Positions 22,101 through 29,999 are shown, counted from the stretch's first letter. The stretch: DNA of 64,000 bases from Yamagishiella unicocca (GCA_003116995.1 BDSL01000060.1:558001-622000), one strand, 5' to 3'. The notes: generated by a model from the sequence alone, not told the origin. Made by a program: numbers and translations.

Positions 22101-25100
22101 TGTTTTCTGCGTGTGCTGCCTGAGAGTGTTGCAACGAACTCCTTGATAGAAAACCACTTCAACTTATGGCACCAACCCTCGATAAAACCCACAGCAGGAC
22201 GTGCGGGACACACAGCTGGGAGAGGACTTTATGGACGTGGCAGGATATGGAGCAGAGAGCATGGAGCAGCGGCTTGCTGGATTTGGTCGTTGAGGAGCTG
22301 CTGCAGCGTCTCATGGATTGTGAGCATCAGCGGTGTATGGGCCCTGCAGGGCTCAGCTGAGCAAGTAGCGGCATGGTCTGGATCTAGAGCAATAGTGATG
22401 GGGTAGGCAACACGAACAATAGCTAGCAGAGGGGATATGGACCGTGAAGTGAAGGGAACAGCGAGCGAGGTGAAGGGGCAGGTTGTGAGCTCGAAGTAAG
22501 CCTGTAGGTCAGTATTACTTGAGGAAGGCAAGGGGCATGGAGCACAGCAGCTAGCGCCCCATCAGGTGTGTGGCTAGCTAGTTCGGTGCAACATGCCAGT
22601 TTGTAGGGAAGAACAGACTGACCCCTGTGGTGGAACATACTGGTTCCTGGGGTGAAATGTAACACTTTTTGCAGTGACAATGTCTTTAGTGATGTCGGCT
22701 TGAGCCTGGATCTTGAGCCCTGCCTTGAGCTGGGCTCTTCGGTGTAATGCCTTGAGCAGTTTACTTCACCTGGATCTTCAGCGGGGTCTTAAGCTTGGTT
22801 CTTGTCCTTTCTCTCAACAAGCCCTCTCAAGATATGGCTTGGAAAATGGATAAAGATATGCTCAAGAGTGCCTCAAGACCGGCCGTTCCCGGAGTGTGAT
22901 GTGTATCTCAGGTGGATTAGCACGCTGGGGCCGCTCAAGCGCGTGCTGGCTGAGTTCCGAGCGCTCCTGCTGCTCTTCGACGCGCTCCCACTCCATGTCG
23001 GCCAGAACAGCCGCTCCCATTCCGACAAAGGTGTCGGGGTCCACCCCTGATGCCTCATCGCGAATCTTCTTCTTCAAGGCGCCTCCAAGCATTGTCTCCA
23101 AGACACGCCGTACACATGGCGCACGGGAGGCTCCTCCAATAAGGAGGACACAGGCTATCTGCAAAAGGTTTGACAGAGTAGCCATGAAGATCAATAACAA
23201 TCTGGCTCTCTATATATCCATATACCCGTATACCCATATATCCATATACGCGTATACCCATATATCCATATACCCGTATACCCATATATCCATATACCCG
23301 TTTACCCATATCGTCGTACCTCCTCCGCCATCCTCTTGGCAGCGACCTTCACGTACTTCCCCATCTCCTCCTCCTCCAAAGCCAGGCGACGCGCCCGGTC
23401 GTCCTCGGTCTCGCCCGCCGGTGGCTTCGACAGCTTTGGCTTCGGCGGTAGGCCACTGATGTCGCTGACCTCTGCCGCTGTCGCCAGCACGGATACAAAC
23501 TTGTTCACCATGCGGACGAGAAGAGCATCTGAGGCCTCGTCAAATTCCGTACGCGAGATGACAGTGTCGCCGAAGAGCGCCGTCGGGCACACTGTAAGCG
23601 CGTGTTTAACGCGCCGAGATGTGTCCATACATAGCCCTGAAAATAATGCGTGAGGAATAAGTATTTACAGAGTAGCAATGAAGATCAACAACAATGTCCA
23701 AAATGTCCATATACTCACTCGGTCATGTTGCTGACGTCGACACCCTTCTTCCGGGCAATTTCCAATACCGTGTAGTCGAAGTCCTGCCCACCCAGGAAGG
23801 GGTCGCCCTCGGTATGCTTTACGTCGATGACCTTCTTGGTGGTCGCCGACATAACAGTTGCGTCGAACGTCCCGCCTCCAAGATCAAAGCAAGCCACGTA
23901 TTGGCCAACCTCGGCCATTTTAAGCGACAAGGCCATGACGGCCGCCGCAGAGGGCTCAGGGACCATGCGATCCACCGTAACATCCCAGCCCTTCTCCTGT
24001 AGAAGCGCAACTGCGCGCTTAAGTGCCTACAACAGTCAGGATAAAAGGTATATACGCGTATGAGAGAAATATACATATACGCGTATATATACGTGACGTA
24101 CACGTATGGGACCGATGGGTCGGTCATGCTTCAGTGCCTCCTTAAAACGTATATACGCGTATGAGAGAAATATACATATACGCGTATTACAAAATAACAC
24201 GCCATATATACGCGTATATGGGTGGTGGGGGTATACGCGTATGGGACCGATGGGTCGGTCATGCGATATCTCACCTGCTTCTGCGCCTCCTTAAAGGCGG
24301 CGGGGTGCGTGACGACAAGACAAAGCTTGTCCTTGGCCGTGTAGCCGGCTCCGCGGAGTAGCTCGGCAATGAAAACAGCCGTCAGCACCTCTGGACGAAA
24401 AACCCTAAACGCCTCCCGGGTTTCGGCACCTGTAAAAAGACAAGTAGGTTAGAGTGTAGTCACAACAATATTAAGCACGAAAAGGTTGCTTACGATTGAC
24501 CAGCACGATGCCAGCGCCGTTGACATCGCTCTGGATGTCGTAATCAACGTCCGTCTCAGTTCATTCGAGATCTCCGACGCGTCGGCTCCGAGGACGCGTT
24601 TGAACGATTGCCACCTAATCGGCTCTCCCAACGCGGCGTGGCCAAACGTTGTGTGCAGCTTGCCAAACGCCAACACGGTTGGCGTCAGCTTGCTTCCTAG
24701 AACTGTTATCACGCTAGGGACTACGCTGGAGCCCAACTTTGTTGCAAGGACAGAGTTAGTGTCCTGAAGTCGAGACCAAGGATTGCCATAGCGGCCATAG
24801 CTGCAAATATCGTGCAAGTTATTGGTAAAAAGCGGTATTAAAATAGAAACGAGTATTTGTTTTGGACTATAAATAGCGACCCATGAAGCGTTTTGGCGCT
24901 TCGAATCGAATGGATTCGCGCTTTCGCAATTGTCCGAGGCCGCGCAAATCAAACAAGGTTACATTTTTTCGCGAAATGGAAATTCTTTTTTTAGGGCAAA
25001 ATAAAAAAAACCTGTATACGCGTACCATACGCGTATACCCTGTCATTGACATACGCGTATACCCTGTCATAAACACATACGCGAACATGGCCGATAAGAA

Positions 25101-27768
25101 ATTAGCCCCCGAGTGTGAAAGGCTGGCTGTTTTGTTCCCAATTGTAATTAAGTGCGCGGTTCAGCTTGACGTGAAGTGCGACAGAGGCGGAAAGGGAAAA
25201 ATGGCATGGACGCGCTCTTATCAGACGCTGAGGGAGCAGTGGCCGACCCTCACCTTAAGCGATCAAGAAACAATTGCCGCCGTGCTGGAATCGCGTCCTT
25301 CGTCACAGCGCTGGCAGTGGGAGGACTTCGGGCCAGGTGGCGTTTTCGATGGCGGTGTATTCGCCATCAACATTCGTCACAAATTCAGAGAACACTTGAA
25401 GGGCGCCAAGCACGCCCTCCTGAGCATGACCGACCCACCGGTCCCTTCTTGGTGCCAGGAGAAGGCCAAGAAGCGCAGTTACCTGGACCTCATGTTGGAG
25501 AAGAACCCGAAGATGGATCAGGAGCGAGGCATCGAGATCTTAAACGAGATCTACGATGCAGATCATCCTCTTGAGCCACGTCGCGTCAACGACGTCCCGG
25601 AGTTCCTACAGGCACTCAGCATTCGGTCCTGGGACGACCCGAACTACGCATTGTTGACCGGCAAGGGGGCAGGCTTGCGGGAAATGGTGAGTTACGCGGT
25701 ACGCGTATATCTCCATTTTTGTACATACGCGTATATCTCCATTTTCGTACATACGCGTATATCTTCATTTTGTATATACGCGTATACTCCCATTTGTATA
25801 TACGCGTATACACCTATCATATTGCATACGCGTATATGTCGTGTGTCTATATACGCGTATACATATATCTTATTGCATACGCATATATATATGTGTACCT
25901 TATGATTCTCTTATATTTCCTTTCATCGCAGCTTGAGGAGGTCTTCGAGGATGCTCCGGCAGACCCATTCGAGTACCCAGACTGCCGCATGCCATGGGTC
26001 ATACGCCACGACGCTGACGACCGGCAACTAGCGATGGATGCGCGTGCATGGTGTGAGCACGTCATGGGGGTCATGGGGACCCTCCGTTTGGAGCTGCGTC
26101 TTAAGCGCAAGCACGTCAAATGGCATGACGGGTTCAAGATGCTGGTGGTGCAAAACTTCCAGCGTCTGACCAAGTGGCTCGCTGAGCAAAAAAAGCAAGT
26201 CATTGCAATTGACAATCCCCCCCATGTGTGGGGAATCGGAGATGTCCTCGTGCCGAAGGAGATTTCGCGTCTCCTCTCCCACGCGCGTAATGCCCGATTG
26301 GAACCCCGCGCCGAGTGGCATGCGAGGGAGGCGGAGTACAAGAACGACCGTGAGGAGTGGGTCGTTGCAACATGGTCAAGACGAAGAAGAGACCAAAATC
26401 GGAGAAGCCCAAGAAGATGGCAAAGCCGGTATGTTACATGCCTAATAACTGTGTAGTCAGATGACAAACATGCCATATTATTATTTGCTTTACATGTAAG
26501 CGTATACGACACGGATCGGATATATACGCATAAGATATATTGATAGCCCCCCCTCCGCCTCCGATTCAGGCTCTTCCGGCCCCACCTCCTCTGCCTCCCC
26601 TTCCCCCTCCTCTGCCTCCCCTTCCCCCTCCTCCGCCCCTTCCTATTCGGCCGCGCTGTACCAGCAGCTCAGGGATGCGCACATCTACGTCACGATGCAC
26701 GCGCTGGTGCCAGCGCTGCAGAGCGTCGACATCTTCATCAAGCTCTGCCAGAGCCGTGACCTGTACATCGGCGAGCTGGCTTCAGCGCTTGCGCGCCTCA
26801 AGGACCAGCTCCGCATGATGTACCTCACCCCAGCAACCCGCTACCAGACCGTGGAGTTCACCAGCTTCCAGGAGCTGGTGCCCGAGAATGAGGACATTGA
26901 GGGCACATGCTGGGAGTACGGGGGCGAGGACGGCTCTGAGCAGATTGGTATCAGCAGTGGCGGCGTGTTCCATCCATTCACGGCCGTGCCCTCACATGGT
27001 GGACGAGGCGGCCGCGCTCGTGGCGCGCTGCCTGTAGGCCTGACGCCGCTGCTCCTCTCTGACGTCATTACGTCGGTGCAGGCGGCCGTCTCACCGGCTG
27101 TCCAGGTGCTGATCGATGAGCTTACGGAGCGTTTCCCACCGCACCCCCTCCTGAGCGCGATGTCCATTGTCTACAGCGTGTACTGGGAGGACAAGCCAGC
27201 GGTGCAGGACTTCCAGGCCAAACTTAAGACCATTAAAGACCACTATTGCCAGGAGCGCGTGGGGGCTGACGGCAGCAAGGTGCCGCCGTTGCTTGATGGC
27301 ACAGTGCTTGATGGGCAGGCATCGACCTTCGTCAGCGTCATGACGGCGCTGGGCGCCGAGGCTCGCCTCAAGCGGATGCGGGAGCGCACAGCACAGCAGC
27401 GGCAGGCAGCGGTGGAAGGCGAGCAGGCGAGCAAGCGCGCACATCGTGCGATGCTGGAGGACTCGCCGACCTTGCAGCTGTGGCAGCGGATCAGCAACAC
27501 GCCGGGCATTGAGGCCGGGTTGACTGAGTTCATGGCTCTGGCCAAGCTGGTTTTTGTGATGGTGCCGGGGTCAGTTGAGGATGAGAGGCGCTTCTCGGCC
27601 ATGGCGTTTGTGCAGGACCCAACCCGCAACCGCCTGGATGGGCACTTGGCGCTGTGCGTGCGCATGTTCACGCAGGATCTGTTTGACCTGCGCACGTTCC
27701 CCTTCGAGGCTGCGCTGGAGAAGTGGAAGGAGAGCAGCAGCAGGGGCCGGTACATGATGAACCGGTAG
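19166..27768 (+). CDS. hAT transposase, coding sequence interrupted by cargo inside an intron
   Basis: Exons 19166-20269, 20443-20840, 22912-23030 and 26570-27768 join in phase to 939 aa. The product would bind the element ends and catalyse cut-and-paste transposition in the nucleus. It has an AT-hook-like PKRGRPPK (33-40), an acidic/basic linker, and a zinc finger C196-x2-C199-x19-H219-x5-H225. The RNase-H core has D in ISMDES (about 339), D in VSTDGASVMTG (about 410) and the hAT CxxH motif CMAH (438-441). The ETRW motif lies across the exon 2/3 junction. The C-terminal hAT dimerisation domain reads LAKLVFVMVPGSVEDERRFS, with the expected catalytic Glu (about 879), then RNRLDGHLALCVRMF. Exon 3 (WISTLGPLKRVLAEFRALL) and the last exon (SAALYQQLRDAHIYVTMHAL) are adjacent in this family, so intron 3, which holds the whole cargo, was acquired secondarily. 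The exon 3 donor (AAAG/GTGTCG) is weak and overlaps Hsp70 coding sequence. Whether the joined mRNA is made is unknown. Confidence 0.8.
21047..22909. mobile_element. Probable nested element with imperfect terminal inverted repeats
   Basis: Left end 21047-21079 has GATACACAC, then GGGAACGGCC (21057-21066) and ATCTTGAGAGG. The right end, read inverted, has GATACACATC, then GGGAACGGCC (complement of 22881-22890) and GTCTTGAGG. Next to each end are several CTTGAG copies (three at 21070-21107; at least seven counting CTCAAG at 22695-22880), like the subterminal repeats of DNA transposons. No transposase was recognised inside, and no clear target-site duplication could be set, so the borders are approximate. 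It may form most of transposase intron 2. Confidence 0.45.
21427..21455. repeat. Perfect 13-bp hairpin with 3-nt loop
   Basis: GTCGTACGCGACA (21427-21439), loop AAG, then the exact complement TGTCGCGTACGAC (21443-21455). It lies inside transposase intron 2, within the suspected nested element. Confidence 0.9.
23173..23201 (-). repeat. Shared intron element, copy in Hsp70-like intron 4
   Basis: These 29 bp match 23667-23695 in the next intron upstream at 27 of 29 positions, in the same orientation. On the minus strand both include TTGATCTTCAT and GCTACTCTGT, and both lie shortly before the 3' splice site. Confidence 0.85.
23667..23695 (-). repeat. Shared intron element, copy in Hsp70-like intron 3
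   Basis: Partner of the element at 23173-23201, with two substitutions. Two introns of one gene sharing a block next to the acceptor suggests either copying of intron sequence or a common splicing element. Confidence 0.85.
24027..24274. repeat. Hsp70-like intron 2 with internal duplication
   Basis: GGACCGATGGGTCGGTCATG occurs at about 24109-24128 and again at about 24244-24263. The first copy is followed by CTTCAGTGCCTCCTTAAA, a degraded copy of the neighbouring exon end (CTTCTGCGCCTCCTTAAA). A second repeated block containing TATACGCGTATGAGAGAAAT lies near 24050 and 24150. So an exon-end plus intron-start segment was duplicated in tandem within the intron. Confidence 0.8.
24799..25086. promoter_or_regulatory. 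Divergent promoter region of the two cargo genes
   Basis: The 288 bp between the presumed divergent starts contain TATAAATA at 24868-24875 (also TATA-like on the minus strand), an AT-rich stretch, TTTTTTCGCGAAA at 24964-24976 and several copies of the palindrome ATACGCGTAT (about 25015-25065). The TTTTCGCGAAA core also occurs upstream of the transposase (19097-19107). Confidence 0.55.
25087..26456 (+). CDS. Unrecognised cargo protein of the hAT element
   Basis: Exon 1 (25087-25686, ATG in AACATGGCC, 200 codons) and exon 2 (from 25932) are joined by an intron rich in ATACGCGTAT. I do not recognise the family. The protein has no signal peptide or membrane segment. It is rich in charged residues and tryptophan: MAWTRSYQTLREQWPTLTL, QRWQWEDFGPGG, INIRHKFREHLKGAKHALL, DLMLEKNPKMDQERGIEIL, then in exon 2 WCEHVMGVMGTLRLELRLKR and NPPHVWGIGDVLVPKE. 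If exon 2 is read through, it stops at 26456 (374 aa). If it is spliced at the good donor 26429 (CCG/GTATGT) to the acceptor ending 26546, the frame continues into the Ser/Pro linker and transposase C-terminal half (772 aa). Around 26370-26428 all three frames are open and one is lysine-rich (KTKKRPKSEKPKK), so the true 3' end is uncertain. It is divergent from the Hsp70-like gene. Confidence 0.65.
25687..25931 (+). other. Cargo-gene intron made of ATACGCGTAT-type repeats
   Basis: About seven copies of TACGCGTA spaced roughly 24-28 bp apart, separated by T-rich spacers such as TCTCCATTTT, form nearly the whole intron. It starts GTGAGT and ends CATCGCAG. The apparent reading frame through it is low-complexity and not a protein. 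Confidence 0.8.
26546..26640 (+). repeat. CT-rich low-complexity segment at cargo/transposase junction
   Basis: A repeated TCCTCTGCCTCCCCTTCCCC motif encodes a Ser/Pro/Ala linker in the transposase frame. It follows two nearby splice acceptors (AG at 26545-26546 and 26568-26569). The pyrimidine run also serves as a polypyrimidine tract for the second acceptor. Confidence 0.75.
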
Positions 27769-27910
27769 ACTTTAGTTGAGCTAGGTGGCCGGCTGTTCAT
27801 TATCCTATTTCATGGTTGTTGCAACGATTACAGTGGTGTTGTTACTGTTGGGGGTTGGTCCCACCATTTCCTTTGATGAGCGGGTCTGAGAGCCTGAGAC
27901 CCTGAGAGAC

Positions 27911-28035
27911 CGGTATTCGCCCCCCTTTCAAGTTTCGGTATTCGGCCCCCTTTCGAGTTTCGGTATTCGCCCCCCTTTCGAGTTTCGGTATTCGGCCCCC
28001 TTTCGAGTTTCGGTATTCGGCCCCCTGCCGACAGG
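27911..28035. repeat. Five 25-bp subterminal tandem repeats of the hAT element
   Basis: CGGTATTCG starts at 27911, 27936, 27961, 27986 and 28011, an exact 25-bp period with unit CGGTATTCGGCCCCCTTTCG plus AGTTT. They lie between the transposase stop and the right end, where hAT elements often carry clustered transposase-binding motifs. No comparable array was found at the left end. Confidence 0.9.
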
Positions 28036-28061
28036 TAGAGGCCTACTTCTGTGAGAGGACT

Positions 28062-28066
28062 TGTAA
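28062..28066 (+). terminator. Candidate polyadenylation signal TGTAA for transposase
   Basis: TGTAA lies 294 nt after the transposase stop and inside the element, at a usual distance for algal mRNAs. Confidence 0.35.
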
Positions 28067-28079
28067 TTTAAGGGGGGGT

Positions 28080-28104
28080 CTGGGGGGGGCGAAGCCCCCC
28101 CCAG
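28080..28104. repeat. G-run/C-run perfect hairpin
   Basis: CTGGGGGGGG (28080-28089), loop CGAAG, then the exact complement CCCCCCCCAG (28095-28104). Another G7 run lies just before it. It sits about 100 bp from the right end of the element. Confidence 0.9.
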
Positions 28105-28187
28105 CGCCTCACAGAAAAGGAACAGAAAATTAGTCCGGACGGAAAACTCGTTCCTCATAAGTAACCAAAAAATTCCCCGGCCAAAAC

Positions 28188-28203
28188 CAAAAAAAAATCA
28201 CTG
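28188..28203 (-). repeat. hAT right terminal inverted repeat
   Basis: CAAAAAAAAATCACTG, the exact inverse of 18977-18992, directly followed by the right target-site duplication. Confidence 0.95.
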
Positions 28204-28211
28204 ACCAGCAG
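28204..28211. repeat. 8-bp target-site duplication, right copy (ACCAGCAG)
   Basis: Identical to 18969-18976. The next bases (ATGGCAAGAAGGACC) are the normal continuation of the interrupted D-type monomer. Confidence 0.97.
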
Positions 28212-28990
28212 ATGGCAAGAAGGACCTGAAAATGGCCATGGTGGTTAGCAAAGCACAAAGCAACGAGCTAACCGCCTAGGTTTGCCTTGTCCTACAGGTG
28301 CAGTGCCTTGACCCAATGACACCAAACTTGCGCTTTGATCTTTCAATGATATTTATAATCAATACCGAAAGTCTTGGGGCCAGCAGCAGACGGCAAGAGG
28401 TATCTGAAAATGGCCATGGTGGTTAGCAAAGCACAGAGCAACGAGCTAAACGCCCAGGTTTGCCTTGTCCTACAAGTTCAGTGCCTTGACCAAATGACAC
28501 CAAACTTGCGCTTTGATCTTAAAATGATATTTATAATCAATACCGAAAGTTCTTAGGCCAGCAGCAGACGGCAAAAGGGACCTGAAAATGGCCATGGTGG
28601 TTAGCAAAGCACAGAGCAATGAGCTAACTGCCCAGGTTTGCCTTGTCCTACAGGTGCAGTGCCTTGACCAAATGGCACCAAACTTGCGCTTTGATATTTC
28701 AATGATATTTATAATCAACACCGAAAGTTTTTGGGGCCAGCAGCAAACCGCAAGGGGTACCTGAAAATGGCCATGGTGGTTAGCAAAGCACAGAGCAACG
28801 AGCTAACCGCCCAGGTTTGCCTTGTCCTACAAGTTCAGTGCCTTGACCAAATGGCACCAAACTTGCGCTTTGATCTTTCAATGATATTTATAATCAATAC
28901 CGAAAGTTTTTGGGGCCAGCAGCAGATGGCAGAAGGTATCTGAAAATGGCCATGGTGGTTAGCAAAGCACAGAGCAACGAGCTAACTGCC

Positions 28991-29048
28991 CAGGTATCTG
29001 AAAATGGCCATGGTGGTTAGCAAAGCACAGAGCAACGAGCTAACCGCC
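28991..29048. repeat. 58-bp partial monomer, copy 1
   Basis: The array passes from CCCAGGT straight to ATCTGAAAATGG, skipping about 120 bp of a monomer, and then runs 58 bp to the next CCCAGGT. The junction lies at a shared AGGT, as expected of microhomology deletion or unequal exchange. The same junction recurs at 29942. Confidence 0.85.
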
Positions 29049-29941
29049 CAGGTTTGCCTTGTCCTACAAGTTCAGTGCCTTGACCAAATGACACCAAAGT
29101 TGCGCTTTGATCTTTCAATGATATTTATAATCAATACCGAAAGTTTTTGGGGCCAGCAGCAGACGGCAAAAGGGACCTGAAAATGGCCATGGTGGTTAGC
29201 AAAGCACAGAACAATGAGCTAACTGCCCAGGTTTGCCTTGTCCTACAGGTGCAGTGCCTTGACCAAATGACACCAAACTTGCGCTTTGATCTTTCAATGA
29301 TATTTATAATCAATACCGAAAGTTCTTAGGCCAGCAGCAAACCGCAAGAGGTACCTGAAAATGGCCATGGTGGTTAGCAGAGCACAGAGCAACAAGCTAA
29401 CTGCCCAGGTTTGCCTTGTCCTACAGGTGCAGTGCCTTGACCAAATGGCACCAAACTTGCGCTTTGATCTTTCAATGATATTTATAATCAACACCGAAAG
29501 TTTTTGGGGCCAGCAGCAAACCGCAAGGGGTACCTGAAAATGGCCATGGTGGTTAGCAAAGCACAGAGCAACGAGCTAACCGCCCAGGTTTGCCTTGTCC
29601 TACAAGTTCAGTGCCTTGACCCAATGACACCAAACTTGCGCTTTGATCTTTCAATGATATTTATAATCAATACCGAAAGTTTTTGGGGCCAGCAGCAGAT
29701 GGCAAAAGGTATCTGAAAATGGCCATGGTGGTTAGCAAAGCACAGAGCAACGAGCTAACTGCCCAGGTTTGCCTTGTCCTACAGGTGCAGTGCCTTGACC
29801 AAATGACACCAAACTTGCGCTTTGATCTTTCAATGATGTTTATAATCAATACCGAAAGTCTTGGGGCCAGCAGCAGATGGCAAAAGGTATCTGAAAATGG
29901 CCATGGTGGTTAGCAAAGCACAGAGCAACGAGCTAACCGCC

Positions 29942-29999
29942 CAGGTATCTGAAAATGGCCATGGTGGTTAGCAAAGCACAGAGCAACGAGCTAACTGCC
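29942..29999. repeat. 58-bp partial monomer, copy 2
   Basis: Identical junction to the one at 28991, 951 bp away. That distance equals five monomers plus the 58-bp fragment, so the whole five-monomer-plus-fragment block was duplicated after the deletion. Confidence 0.85.

Larger units (their letters stand above)
20841..22911. other. Transposase intron 2 (2,071 bp) with repeat content
   Basis: The intron is much longer than the other introns here. It contains a perfect hairpin (21427-21455), clusters of the hexamer CTTGAG near both ends, and inverted repeats near both ends that suggest a nested element. A possible exon-like frame at about 21979-22080 reads ILPRLVDIYLKNLAALYAAN between an AG and a GTAAGC; I could not assign it to a family. 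Confidence 0.55.
22862..24798 (-). pseudogene. Hsp70-family ATPase-domain gene carried in the hAT element, probably damaged
   Basis: Minus-strand exons about 24798-24494, 24429-24275, 24026-23719, 23636-23320 and 23158-22862 give Hsp70 nucleotide-binding-domain sequence in order. They include ILGLDF and TNSVLATKLGSSVVPSVI (phosphate-1 region), VLTAVFIAELLRGAG, PEPSAAAVMAL, FDLGGGTFDATVM (phosphate 2), GDPFLGGQDFDYTVLE, SRTEFDEASDALL, and LLIGGASRAPCVRRVL with a DPDTFVGMGAAVLADM ending (adenosine motif). Hsp70 proteins are ATP-driven chaperones. Here the substrate-binding domain is missing: after the ATPase domain the frame runs antisense through transposase exon 3 to a stop at 22862. Frame breaks occur near 24761-24771 and 24555-24572, and exons 3 and 4 do not join in phase with the best splice sites, so it is probably inactive. 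A lysine/glutamate-rich insert (EEEEMGKYVKVAAKRMAEE) precedes the last exon. Sequence error could explain some of the breaks. Confidence 0.8.
18977..28203 (+). mobile_element. Complete hAT-superfamily DNA transposon, 9,227 bp, carrying cargo genes
   Basis: Both ends carry the 16-bp terminal inverted repeat CAGTGATTTTTTTTTG, flanked by the 8-bp duplication ACCAGCAG. Inside is a transposase gene in the element's + orientation with a zinc finger, hAT catalytic core and C-terminal dimerisation domain. The coding sequence is divided by a cargo segment of about 3.5 kb (roughly 23000-26545) that holds an Hsp70-type gene (-) and an unrecognised gene (+). A second, nested repeat element probably sits in transposase intron 2. 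Subterminal features include five 25-bp repeats near the right end. Perfect ends and duplication indicate a recent insertion, younger than the satellite monomer it splits. Confidence 0.95.

Noticed and set aside
23055..23309. Gly/Tyr-rich repeat protein (YGYMGIRV repeats) on the minus strand
   Set aside because: It comes from TATACCCATATATCC-type simple repeats in Hsp70-like intron 4 and lies between a fitting donor and acceptor.
22862..24798. Hsp70-like gene as an independent host chaperone gene
   Set aside because: It lies wholly inside the hAT borders, lacks the substrate-binding domain and has frame breaks, so it is treated as element cargo.
25719..25931. Tyrosine-rich frame with repeated IRVY
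   Set aside because: It is the translation of the ATACGCGTAT intron repeat and ends at a normal acceptor. It is not a membrane protein.
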